Shown here: piece after piece, positions 43,575 through 51,515 of the stretch
Position numbering within the stretch: the stretch's first letter is position 1
How the letters are laid out: each line of letters opens with the position of its first letter
Assembly (NCBI RefSeq): GCF_007990755.1
Contig: NZ_BJXA01000025.1
Location: forward strand, 1-64,000
Direction: 5' to 3'
DNA from: Nocardia ninae NBRC 108245
Lineage (GTDB): Bacteria > Actinomycetota > Actinomycetes > Mycobacteriales > Mycobacteriaceae
Length of the DNA: 64,000 nucleotides
Notes under the pieces: generated by a model
Seen by the model: the letters and a program-made list of their open reading frames with translations, nothing else
What the model was told of the DNA's origin: nothing
Database searches by the model: none
Made by a program: the position numbers and the translations under genes

Positions 43575-43871
43575 TCAGAGATCCATCGCGGCCCGCAGCG
43601 CGGTATCCAGGCGTTCCAGCGTCTCCGACTCCATCTCGTCGACGCGCTCGGCGAGCCAGCCGCGGAAGATGCGGCCGATGTTCCCGGCGTGCACCCAGCC
43701 ATACTGCTGCACCGGCACCGCGAGGATGTCCCGGGGATCGTCCTGGACCACCTCGGCGGCGATCAGCCACGGCCTCGGCGACTCGTTGATGCCGTCACTG
43801 CTGATGAGCACGACAGTGCGACGACGCGGCGAACCATGCGGGTTGTAGATCCACAGTTCACCCCGCCGCAC
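43575..43871 (-). CDS. MazF/PemK-like toxin
   Basis: A 98-residue protein with the MazF-like plan: RRGELWIYNPHG at the start, RTVVLISSDGINES after the first strand pair, VPVQQYGWVHAGNIGRI and a C-terminal helix. MazF proteins are sequence-specific RNases. The typical Arg in the first strand (PRRRTVVLIS) is present. GTG 43871 has a GAGGAGG site seven bases upstream and overlaps the upstream antitoxin gene by 14 bases. Divergent relatives exist, so target sequence and activity cannot be stated. Confidence 0.72.
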   Translation of the reverse strand: MRRGELWIYNPHGSPRRRTVVLISSDGINESPRPWLIAAEVVQDDPRDILAVPVQQYGWVHAGNIGRIFRGWLAERVDEMESETLERLDTALRAAMDL

Positions 43872-44082
43872 GCATCGCCTCCTCGGCGGCGGCCATTTCG
43901 GCCGCGTCCGCGGCGGCCTGAGCCGTCACATCCGGTGCCGGACCGCACCCGGTGCGCACGGCCTCACGCCGCGCGGCCTTGGAAATCCACGCCGAGGGCG
44001 ACATGCCCGCGCGGGCCGCGGCCTGCTCGGCGAAGGACCAGGCGGCCTCGTCCAGCGAAAGGGTGACCTTACGCGTTGCCAT
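43858..44082 (-). CDS. Ribbon-helix-helix-type antitoxin partner of the MazF-like toxin
   Basis: A 74-residue protein beginning MATRKVTLSLDEAAWSFAEQ, with a predicted strand-helix-helix DNA-binding N-terminus (residues 4-45) and an Ala/Glu-rich C-terminal helix that would bind the toxin. It precedes and overlaps the toxin gene by 14 bases, as in mazEF. TACGAT seven bases before ATG 44082 suggests a leaderless message, so the antitoxin would be read first. The longer frame upstream is rejected for lack of any ribosome site. Confidence 0.7.
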   Translation of the reverse strand: MATRKVTLSLDEAAWSFAEQAAARAGMSPSAWISKAARREAVRTGCGPAPDVTAQAAADAAEMAAAEEAMRAAG

Positions 44083-44089
44083 ACCAATT

Positions 44090-44095
44090 ATCGTA
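44090..44095 (-). promoter_or_regulatory. -10 box TACGAT of the antitoxin-toxin operon
   Basis: Seven bases separate this box from ATG 44082. Confidence 0.45.
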
Positions 44096-44212
44096 CCGAC
44101 TTTTCGCGCCGCTGCCAGCGGAAATTGTCCGGTTCCAGGCAGTGGACCGACAACTGATGGCTGGTGACTGCTGTTACTGTGGGCGCCTGAATACGCGGAG
44201 AGGCGGAACAGC

Positions 44213-44998
44213 ATGACGATGTTGAATCATCATCGGACCGGCTCGGGTGAGCCACTGGTTCTGGTGCACGGCATCGGCAGCCGGTGGCAGGTGTGGGAGC
44301 CGATCATCGGCACGCTCGCCGAGTCGTTCGACGTGATCGCCGTCGATCTGCCCGGGTTCGCCGGGTCGGCGCCGCTCGCCACCACCACCGTGGACACTCT
44401 CACCGACGCACTCGCCGAATTCCTTGCCGCACAGGGCATCGAGCGGCCACACCTGGCAGGCAATTCGATGGGCGGGTTGATCACGCTGAACCTCGGCGCT
44501 CGCGGGCTCGCCAGCTCCGTCACCGCGTTTTCACCGATTGCGTTCTGGGACAAGGCCGGTCGCGTCTGGTGCCAGCAGTCGCTGGGCAAGTCGCGCATGC
44601 TCGCGGGCCGGCTGAAGCCCGCCCTGCCCACGATCCTCGGCACCGCCGCAGGGCGCACCGCATTCCTCAGTTTGGTCTTCGGCAAGCCATGGGCCGTCGA
44701 CGCGCAAGTGGCCGTTGATACCGCGAACGGGGCAGCCGACGCATCTGGTTTCGAACCAGCGCTCGCTTCGTTCACCGACGCGAAGCTGCTCGAAACCGGC
44801 TGTCTCGCAGAGATTCCCGTTACCGTCGCCTGGGGCAATCGCGATATTCTGCTGACCTACCGTACCCAGAGCCGCCGCGCCCGCGCGCTGCTGCCGGAGG
44901 CCGAGCACGTCACGTTGCACGGCAGTGGGCACACGCCGTTCTATGACGATCCCACCGCGTGCGCGCGAGCGGTGCTCGACACCATCGCCAGGAAGTAA
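44213..44998 (+). CDS. Alpha/beta-fold hydrolase
   Basis: A 261-residue hydrolase. The oxyanion segment is LVLVHGIGSRW, the nucleophile elbow is GNSMGG, the acidic residue follows VTVAWGNRD and the His is in LHGSGHTPFYDDP. It resembles small epoxide-hydrolase/esterase proteins. A GGAGAGGCGG ribosome region precedes ATG 44213, and a TACTGT box at 44175-44180 would give a short leader. It is convergent with the TetR gene. The substrate is unknown. Confidence 0.85.
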   Translation: MTMLNHHRTGSGEPLVLVHGIGSRWQVWEPIIGTLAESFDVIAVDLPGFAGSAPLATTTVDTLTDALAEFLAAQGIERPHLAGNSMGGLITLNLGARGLASSVTAFSPIAFWDKAGRVWCQQSLGKSRMLAGRLKPALPTILGTAAGRTAFLSLVFGKPWAVDAQVAVDTANGAADASGFEPALASFTDAKLLETGCLAEIPVTVAWGNRDILLTYRTQSRRARALLPEAEHVTLHGSGHTPFYDDPTACARAVLDTIARK

Positions 44999-45005
44999 CC
45001 GCCAC

Positions 45006-45671
45006 TCATCGCTCCCGGCGCGGTTCGGTCAGCGTGTCCGGATGCGCCTTGCCGAGCAGGATGCGTACCGCATTCCGCCAGCGCTGCTGGATGATTCGGT
45101 TCCGATCTACCTCGCCGGTCAGCAGCACACGTAGTGCGAGGCCGGTCATGATCTCGATGGTGAACTCGGTGATCGTCGGCACCCGAGGGTCGTCCGGGAA
45201 CTCCGCGCGGAAGACATCGCGAATGCTGGTGTGCATCAACTCGAACAGCCGATGTTCCAGGGGCAGAAAAGCGGCGAGCAGTTCGGGGTCGGTGCGCGCA
45301 CCCACCCACATTTCCAGCGCGGCCCAGAACGATGGCCCGCTGAGCATCCGCATGGTCAGCTCGACGGCCGTCTCCAACCGATCGGCCGTCGCCGGAATAT
45401 CCTCGAATTCCTTTGTCAGCTGGTCGAATCGACGGGCGGCGAGATGCTCGACGGCACCGGCGAGCAGATCGGCCTTGGTCGGAAAATGATGCTGCAGTGT
45501 GCCGCGCGGCACGCCGGCCCGCTTCTGCACCTCCAGCGTGGTGGTACCCGCGTAACCGACCTCGATCAGGCTCTCCACCGCCGCGTCCAGGAGCCGCGTG
45601 CGCATGCGCGCGCGGCGCTGCGCCTGCGTCTCCCGGACGCGTTCTCCCGAGGTGGTCAGCGGCCCTGCCAT
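45006..45671 (-). CDS. TetR-family regulator
   Basis: A 221-residue repressor-type protein with N-terminal helix-turn-helix RMRTRLLDAAVESLIEVGYA, TTLEVQKRAGVPRGTLQHHFPTK. The ligand domain has no specific motif. ATG 45671 overlaps the crotonase stop by 16 bases, so it is the third gene of the operon thiolase-like/crotonase/TetR. Its probable target is the 20-base palindrome at 48050 between this operon and the divergent crotonase gene, by analogy with autoregulated lipid-catabolism TetR proteins. Confidence 0.85.
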   Translation of the reverse strand: MAGPLTTSGERVRETQAQRRARMRTRLLDAAVESLIEVGYAGTTTLEVQKRAGVPRGTLQHHFPTKADLLAGAVEHLAARRFDQLTKEFEDIPATADRLETAVELTMRMLSGPSFWAALEMWVGARTDPELLAAFLPLEHRLFELMHTSIRDVFRAEFPDDPRVPTITEFTIEIMTGLALRVLLTGEVDRNRIIQQRWRNAVRILLGKAHPDTLTEPRRER

Positions 45672-46462
45672 TGCGGTTCGCGCTTCTGCGCGAAGGCGAG
45701 CGCGCCCTCGGCGGCGTCCTTGGAAAACAGTGCGGGCAAGGCGATCTCGCCCTGCTTGGCGAACGCCTCGGCCACCGGCCAGTCCGGCGACTCGTCGATG
45801 ATCCGCTTGCTCGCGGCGACGGCGAGCGGTGCGGCGGTGGCGATTTCGGCGGCCAGCTCCAGTGCGACGGCCAGTGCGGCGCCGGGCTCGGCGATCCGAT
45901 TGACCAGACCCAGCTGATAGAGCCGCTCGGCGCCGATCCGCCCGCCGGTGAGCGCCAGCTCGGCGGCCATGCTGCGCGGCAGTCGCTGGGTCAGGCGCAG
46001 CACGCCACCACCCGCGGCGACCAAGCCGCGCTTGACTTCCGGGATGCCGAACTGTGCGTTACTGGCGGCGACGATGAGGTCGCCGGAGAGCGCCAACTCG
46101 AAACCGCCTGCCAGCGCGAAGCCCTCGACGGCCGAGATCATCGGCTTGATCGGAGGTTTCGCGGCGATGCCCAGCGGGCCACGCCGCTGCGTCATCGGCA
46201 TCTCACCCTTCGACGCGGCGACGAGATCCATTCCCGCGCTGAAGGTGCCACCCGCGCCGGTGAGCACGAGCACCCGGGCCGCGTCGTCGGCCTCGAACTC
46301 GTCGACGGCGTTCTCGATGGCCTGCGCGGTCGCCAGGTTGATCGCGTTGCGGGCCGCGGGGCGGTTGACGGTCAGCACGGTGATGGCGTCGCGCCGTTCG
46401 ACCAGGATCAGGTCGGATCCGCCCGCGTCCCGTGTCGAGTCGCCCTGCGATGCTGCGGTCAT
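45656..46462 (-). CDS. Enoyl-CoA hydratase/isomerase family protein
   Basis: A 268-residue crotonase. The first oxyanion segment is LTGAGGTFSAGMDL and the second is AVEGFALAGGFELALSGDLIVA, followed by the catalytic-face segment FGIPEVKRGLVAAGGG. The Glu of EVKRG occupies one usual acid position. It hydrates or isomerises a CoA thioester, substrate unknown. Its ATG 46462 overlaps the stop of the thiolase-like gene (ATGA), and it overlaps the TetR gene downstream. Confidence 0.87.
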   Translation of the reverse strand: MTAASQGDSTRDAGGSDLILVERRDAITVLTVNRPAARNAINLATAQAIENAVDEFEADDAARVLVLTGAGGTFSAGMDLVAASKGEMPMTQRRGPLGIAAKPPIKPMISAVEGFALAGGFELALSGDLIVAASNAQFGIPEVKRGLVAAGGGVLRLTQRLPRSMAAELALTGGRIGAERLYQLGLVNRIAEPGAALAVALELAAEIATAAPLAVAASKRIIDESPDWPVAEAFAKQGEIALPALFSKDAAEGALAFAQKREPQWQGR

Positions 46463-47988
46463 TTGACGGTCCTCTCGATGAGCGTCAGCTTGTCTGCTGC
46501 GGTGATGTCGGCGGCAACGCCGAGCGGGTCGCCTTCGTCGAACGCGGCGACGGTCTCGGCGTCGGATGCCCGGATCAGTATGCGGGCGCCGGTCGGTGTC
46601 ACAGCGCTGACCACGACCGCCTCGGGCTCGTCGGCGTGGTCCGGCGCGGGGCCTTTGCGGTAGGCGACGGTGTACGACTCGACCGTGGCAGGTCCGGCAT
46701 AGCCGGGCGCGGCCTCCCGCCGGGCGGCAGGAACCTGCGCCTCGATCGAACGGAACAGCCGCGCAGGCGGTTGGGCCGAGTACACGCCGACACCGTGCTT
46801 GGTGATGTACCAGCCGAGGGCGGTCGCCAGACCGTACGCACTCGGGTCCTCGCGCAACAGGCCGACCAGAGTCGCGATCGAATGGGTGGCGTAATTGTTG
46901 CCGGGCCCGCCCCCGAAGGTGAGCCCGCCGGTCACCGAGAGCGGCCGCGCCGGATCGTCGATCGGCAGGCCGAGTGCCTCGGCCGCGACCTGGACTGCGA
47001 CCGGGAAGCACGAGTACAGGTCGATATGCGCGACGTCATCGATGCCGATGCCCGCGGCACCCAGGGCGGCCTGTCCGGCGGCCGCGATGGCGGGTGAGGC
47101 GGCCAGGTCCGCGCGTTCGGAGACGAACCATTCGTCGGTGGCGGTGGCGCCGCCGTGCGGGAACACCCACCGGTCTCGCGGCACTCCGGCCGCGGTCGCG
47201 GCGGCCGCGCTGCACACGATCAGCCCCGCACCTTGATTCACGGAAAGGTTCGCGATGAGCAGCTTCGGATACGGCGTAGACACCATGCGATTCGCGGGCG
47301 TCGGCGTCACCAGATCGGCGGCCGCCTGCGGCGTGGGCTGCCAGGCATAGGGATTGCCCGCCGCGACCTCGGACAGGCGCGACCACAGACCGCCGATCCG
47401 CGCGCGATGCTCGTCCTCGCTCAGGCCGAGCCGACCGCGCAGCGCGGTTTCCATCAGGGCGTAGAAGTACACCGGTCCCCACAGCCCGGCCGCGGTCTCC
47501 ATATCGGAGTTGGGCGCGCGGTCCGAGCCGATGAGTTCGGTCGGCTGCACGTCGTCGGACTGCTCCGGCCAATCCAGCGTGGCACCCGTTCGGGTGGCGG
47601 TATTCCAGGCGGCCACCGCCTCGGCTCCGGTGATCAGCGCGATGTCGGACTGCCCGTCGGCGATCGCTTGGGCGACCGTGTTGAGCAGTCGCTGCGGTGC
47701 GTCGCCGCCGAAACGCACCGACTGCACCGTCCGCTTCGGCGATGCCCCGAGTTCCGTGGCGACCAGTGCGCCCAGATCCGCGTACGGCCTGCTGACCGGG
47801 GCCGCCGCCGCGATCAGATCGGCGGATCGGAGTAGCCGGTCGCCGGTGCCGCTGTCGGCGCCCGCGCGGCGCAGCGACTCGGCGGCGAGCTCGACCGGAC
47901 CCGGCAGTCCCGGCTCGCCGCTCCGGTGCACGACCTGTCCGGCACCGACCAGCACCGGCGTCCGGGGATCCATTCCCGCTGGCAGCAT
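46459..47988 (-). CDS. Thiolase-like protein type 1 (lacks nucleophilic Cys)
   Basis: A 509-residue thiolase-fold protein with an extra C-terminal domain of about 80 residues, as in thiolase-like protein type 1 of mycobacteria. Starting PRTPVLVGAGQVV, it has GWYITKHGVGVYSAQPP and GGPGNNYATHS. The segment that should carry the N-terminal nucleophilic Cys reads VRFGGDAPQRLLNTVAQAI, with Gly in the Cys position. ATG 47988 follows a GGAGG site. It leads the operon with the crotonase and TetR genes. A non-condensing or binding role is more likely than thiolysis. Confidence 0.8.
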   Translation of the reverse strand: MLPAGMDPRTPVLVGAGQVVHRSGEPGLPGPVELAAESLRRAGADSGTGDRLLRSADLIAAAAPVSRPYADLGALVATELGASPKRTVQSVRFGGDAPQRLLNTVAQAIADGQSDIALITGAEAVAAWNTATRTGATLDWPEQSDDVQPTELIGSDRAPNSDMETAAGLWGPVYFYALMETALRGRLGLSEDEHRARIGGLWSRLSEVAAGNPYAWQPTPQAAADLVTPTPANRMVSTPYPKLLIANLSVNQGAGLIVCSAAAATAAGVPRDRWVFPHGGATATDEWFVSERADLAASPAIAAAGQAALGAAGIGIDDVAHIDLYSCFPVAVQVAAEALGLPIDDPARPLSVTGGLTFGGGPGNNYATHSIATLVGLLREDPSAYGLATALGWYITKHGVGVYSAQPPARLFRSIEAQVPAARREAAPGYAGPATVESYTVAYRKGPAPDHADEPEAVVVSAVTPTGARILIRASDAETVAAFDEGDPLGVAADITAADKLTLIERTVK

Positions 47989-48049
47989 TGTTCCTCCGAT
48001 GATCTTGCGGGGCGTCGAGCGTGCCACGGCAGGGCCCGGTCGGCGCGGA

Positions 48050-48069
48050 TACCGTCAGCATTGACGGTA
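48050..48069. promoter_or_regulatory. 20-base palindrome between divergent lipid operons
   Basis: TACCGTCAGCATTGACGGTA is a perfect 8-4-8 inverted repeat, 62 bases before the thiolase-like start and 83 before the crotonase start at 48152. It is a good operator for the nearby TetR protein. Confidence 0.6.
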
Positions 48070-48139
48070 ACTTGCGTTCGATTAGAGCAGAGTCCGCACG
48101 GCCGGGCAATGGCCCCCTGCCGCTGAACTGACTCGCGGG

Positions 48140-48145
48140 TAAGAT
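48140..48145 (+). promoter_or_regulatory. -10 box TAAGAT of the crotonase gene at 48152
   Basis: TAAGAT sits exactly at -12 to -7 relative to ATG 48152, and no ribosome site is present. Confidence 0.55.
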
Positions 48146-48151
48146 CCGGGA

Positions 48152-48913
48152 ATGGGCACCAACATCGCGCTGCGCTTCGACGGCGACCGCGCCTACGTCA
48201 CCCTCGACCGGCCGGACAAGCACAACGGCCTCACCATCGAGATGCTCCGGGACCTGATCGACACCGCGCACACCATCGCGGGGCGTGCCGACGTGCGCGC
48301 GGTCATCCTGTCCGGCAACGGCCCGAGCTTCAGCAGCGGCCTGGACATCGCCAAAGCCACCGGTGACCCACTGTCGATCGTGCGCAGCTTCGTCCCACTG
48401 CCATGGCGCGGCACCAACACCTTCCAAGAGGCCTGCTGGGCTTGGCGGCGGTTGCGGGTGCCGGTGATCGCCGCGGTGCACGGCCGCTGCTACGGCGGTG
48501 GACTGCAACTCGCGCTGGCCGCCGACTTCCGCTTCGCCACCCCCGACTCGGAGTTCTCCGTGATGGAGGTCAAGCACGGTCTGGTGCCCGACATGACCGG
48601 CGCGGCCACCCTGTCCCGGCTGATCGGCGTCGACAAGGCGCTGCTGCTCGCCATGACCGCGGACACGGTCGACGCCGCCTACGCCGAGCGCATCGGTCTG
48701 GTCACCGGGGTCACCGCGGACCCGGTCGCCGCCGCGGAGAAACTCGCCGAGCGCATCGCGACCCGCTCGCCGCACGCCGTCGCCGGCGCCAAGCGGCTGT
48801 TCGACAAGGCTTGGGAGGCTTCGACACGCCGCACGTTCGCGCTGGAACGCGCGACGCAGCTGCCATTGATCATTCGGCTGGCCACGGCGGGGAGCAAATC
48901 CAAGAAAAAGTAG
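48152..48913 (+). CDS. Enoyl-CoA hydratase/isomerase family protein
   Basis: A 253-residue crotonase. The first oxyanion segment is LSGNGPSFSSGLDIAKA and the second is VHGRCYGGGLQLALAADFRFA, with EFSVMEVKHGLVPDM at the catalytic face. The C-terminal lysine-rich tail (SKSKKK) is unusual. It is divergent from the thiolase-like operon, with the 20-base palindrome between them, so both are probably controlled together. The transcript appears leaderless. A small AGCTCA/TGAGCT hairpin follows at 48921-48936. Confidence 0.87.
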   Translation: MGTNIALRFDGDRAYVTLDRPDKHNGLTIEMLRDLIDTAHTIAGRADVRAVILSGNGPSFSSGLDIAKATGDPLSIVRSFVPLPWRGTNTFQEACWAWRRLRVPVIAAVHGRCYGGGLQLALAADFRFATPDSEFSVMEVKHGLVPDMTGAATLSRLIGVDKALLLAMTADTVDAAYAERIGLVTGVTADPVAAAEKLAERIATRSPHAVAGAKRLFDKAWEASTRRTFALERATQLPLIIRLATAGSKSKKK

Positions 48914-49048
48914 TGCTCAGAGCTCATTTTTGAGCTACGCGCCACAATTTCGACGAGCGCGCTGCTAGCATTTCCCAAGGATTTGCCAGCCAGTCGAATT
49001 GTGGTGCGTTACACACCGCGAGGGGTCTGTGTATCGCGGGAAGTCTGT

Positions 49049-50197
49049 GTGTCGCATCGCGCTCGGCGTGATACGGAGGGCTCACAGACCTTGACCAGAA
49101 CGGCATCCATCTTGCTATCGGCGCTGGCGGGTGCTTCAGCCTTGCTTATCAGTGCTGCCACCCCGGCCACCGCCAACCCGAACACCATCAATCCCATTCC
49201 GGTACTCAATGGCAGCACCGGCCTGCCCCACCTGCATGGCCGAACCAAAGCCGTGTTCCAGATGACCGGCATGGCCAGCCCGAACAACACCCAGGCCTAC
49301 AACGTGCTCGGCACCGACCTCGGCATCATGTGGGACAACGGCAACGGCGAGTTGCTGACGGCGTTCGGCGACACCGCCGGCCTCGGATTTCCGAATCTGC
49401 TGGCGGGCAGTATGTGGTCGTGGCGGTCCAATATTCTGATGCGCAGCCACACCCAGAACCCGGCGGGCGGGATCTATTTCGACAGTGTCGTCCGGGATGT
49501 CTTCGGGCAGGCGCGCGATCTGATCCCCAGCCCGAAAATCCCGTTCCTGGAGATCAGCCGCATCCCCACCGCGGGTATCTCGGTCGGCGGGGTGCAATTC
49601 ATGAGCCTCATGTCCGTGCGGAGCTGGGACGATGTCGGGCAATGGAGCACCAATTTCTCCGGGCTCGCCGCGTCCGGCGACAACGGCGAAACCTGGGGTG
49701 AGTTGCCCGCCACCCGGCGCCCGGACGAGGGCGGCAACAGCAACTTCCAGATGAGCGCCTTCCTCAAGGACGGCGGCTTCGTCTACCAGTACGGCACCCC
49801 TTCCGGTCGCAACCAGGCCGCGTTCGTGGCCCGGGTGCCGGAAGCCGAGATCACCGACCTCGGTGCGTACGAATACTGGGACGGCGAAGGATGGCGACGC
49901 GGCGACGTCAACGCCGCGGCGCCGATCATGTGGGGCGTCGGCGAACTGTCGGTGATGTACAACGCGTATCTGGGCCAGTACATCTCGCTCACCACCGACC
50001 CGTTCAACTCGGTGGTGATGCGGCGCGCGCCCGCGCCGGCCGGTCCGTGGAGTGAGCCCGAGGTGTTGATCGACACCAGGGAGCTGCCGAGCGCGTACGC
50101 GCCGTCGATCTTCCCGTACCAGACCGGACGTGATCTGTACTACCTCACCACCGTGCACAGTCAGTACAACGTGCTGCTCATGCGCACCACGCTGTAG
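49049..50197 (+). CDS. Secreted DUF4185 protein
   Basis: A 382-residue exported protein with a DUF4185 beta-propeller-like domain. Segments such as LGTDLGIMWDNGNGELLTAFGDT, GISVGGVQFMSLMSVR and LSVMYNAYLGQYI are typical, and each repeats the Asp-box-like W..G patterns. The signal peptide ends ATPATANP. Two starts compete: GTG 49049 with a GGGAAG site five bases upstream, and TTG 49091 with a stronger GGAGGG ten bases upstream. The family is common in mycolic-acid bacteria, has a glycosidase-like fold and lacks a proven reaction. Confidence 0.78.
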   Translation: MSHRARRDTEGSQTLTRTASILLSALAGASALLISAATPATANPNTINPIPVLNGSTGLPHLHGRTKAVFQMTGMASPNNTQAYNVLGTDLGIMWDNGNGELLTAFGDTAGLGFPNLLAGSMWSWRSNILMRSHTQNPAGGIYFDSVVRDVFGQARDLIPSPKIPFLEISRIPTAGISVGGVQFMSLMSVRSWDDVGQWSTNFSGLAASGDNGETWGELPATRRPDEGGNSNFQMSAFLKDGGFVYQYGTPSGRNQAAFVARVPEAEITDLGAYEYWDGEGWRRGDVNAAAPIMWGVGELSVMYNAYLGQYISLTTDPFNSVVMRRAPAPAGPWSEPEVLIDTRELPSAYAPSIFPYQTGRDLYYLTTVHSQYNVLLMRTTL

Positions 50198-50302
50198 CGG
50201 GTTTCCCGCACCTGGTTCCAGGCGATCCGGCACCACCTTGACCTCAACACGACTTCACGTATGAGGCTCGGTGGTGTCGGATCGTCGTCTTCAGGAGGAA
50301 CC

Positions 50303-51505
50303 ATGGGAACCGTCGCACCCGTGCGTGAATGGCTCAGCGCCAACGCACATCCGGTCATCGATACCGATCCTGCCTATACCGGTCCGGACCTCGATCCGCT
50401 GATCGATCGGCTCGGTTCGGCGACTGTGGTCGGCTTGGGTGAGTCGACGCGTTTCTCCCGGCAGATCTACGGGGTGCAGGAGCGCGTGTTCCGTGCACTG
50501 GTCGAGCGATACGGCTTCCGCGGCTTGGCCATTCAGGACAGCGCGCGGTCCGGCGAGCGGTGGGATCAGTATGTGCGCACCGGTGCAGGCGATCCCGAAT
50601 CGGTGCTGGCCGGCTCGTGGCGGCCGTGGCGGACGACGGAAACCATTGCGGCACTGGAGTGGGTCCGCGCGTTCAACCAGGATCACCCCGACGATCCGGT
50701 GCGGATATTCGGCGTCCAGCCGCCGAGTGCGGAGCCTGCGGACTACGACGTCGTGCTCGATCACGTGCGCCGCGTCGCGCCGGATCGACTGGCCGACATC
50801 GAGGTACACCTCACGCCGATTCGTACCGCGCATCAGGTGGACGAACACGTCCAGCGCCATCAGGGCATTCACCCGGGTCGCCCGTTCGCGGAGCACGCGC
50901 GAGAGGCGGTCGCGTTGCTCGAAAACTTGCCGACTACAACGGAGTCCGTTCGTGCGCATGCCCGGTTGGTACTCGACTTCCATGAGAACAGCGTCGCCGG
51001 GCAGGGTGGATTCGCCGGCGATGAGCGGCTCGCGGGCGAGCGGGTCATCGATTGGCAACGCCGCAGCGGAGCGAAGATCGTCTACTGGGACGGCATCGCG
51101 CACACCACGAATCTCGGGATACGAATGGGGACAGCGGAATTCCAGGGTGTCGGCACTTATCTGCACAACGAGTTCGGTCCCGATTACGTGTCGGTGGCCC
51201 TCGGCTTCCACCACGGCGACCTCGGTGTGGCTATAGCGCCCGACCCCCGCCCCGAGTTGCTGGACGCGACGCTCGGCTCGGTCGATCTGCCTGCCTACTA
51301 CGTCGACCTTCGCGACGACACACCGGACGCGGTGCGTGACTGGTTCCGCGGCCCGGCGAAGGTCCGCGTCATCAGCGGCATCTACGACCCGGCCGAGGAC
51401 GCCACCGCCAACCTCCGCCTCGACTCGCTGTCCGACGCCTTCGACGTGCTGGTGCACATCCGGGAAACCTCGCCGGTGCACTGGCTGCCGATCGAGGGTC
51501 AATAG
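50303..51505 (+). CDS. Erythromycin esterase-like protein with altered catalytic His
   Basis: A 400-residue protein of the erythromycin esterase (EreA/EreB) superfamily. Aligned motifs include VVGLGESTRFSRQIY near the N-terminus and IVYWDGIAHTTNLG, later VSVALGFHHGD. Resistance esterases read GEATHG in the first motif and use its His; here that position is Arg, so macrolide hydrolysis is unlikely. An AGGAGG site five bases upstream sets ATG 50303. It is followed ten bases later by a methyltransferase, probably in the same transcript as well as from its own promoter. Confidence 0.78.
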   Translation: MGTVAPVREWLSANAHPVIDTDPAYTGPDLDPLIDRLGSATVVGLGESTRFSRQIYGVQERVFRALVERYGFRGLAIQDSARSGERWDQYVRTGAGDPESVLAGSWRPWRTTETIAALEWVRAFNQDHPDDPVRIFGVQPPSAEPADYDVVLDHVRRVAPDRLADIEVHLTPIRTAHQVDEHVQRHQGIHPGRPFAEHAREAVALLENLPTTTESVRAHARLVLDFHENSVAGQGGFAGDERLAGERVIDWQRRSGAKIVYWDGIAHTTNLGIRMGTAEFQGVGTYLHNEFGPDYVSVALGFHHGDLGVAIAPDPRPELLDATLGSVDLPAYYVDLRDDTPDAVRDWFRGPAKVRVISGIYDPAEDATANLRLDSLSDAFDVLVHIRETSPVHWLPIEGQ

Positions 51506-51508
51506 ACT
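51503..51508 (+). promoter_or_regulatory. -10 box TAGACT overlapping the esterase stop
   Basis: The TAG stop of the esterase-like gene forms the first half of TAGACT, seven bases before the methyltransferase ATG 51516. Confidence 0.4.
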
Positions 51509-51515
51509 CGCGGGC

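Noticed and set aside
48921-48936. AGCTCA-TTTT-TGAGCT hairpin as a strong terminator
   Set aside because: The stem is only six base pairs and not GC-rich. It may be fortuitous.
50303-51505. Macrolide resistance by esterase
   Set aside because: The catalytic His is replaced by Arg, so resistance is not supported.
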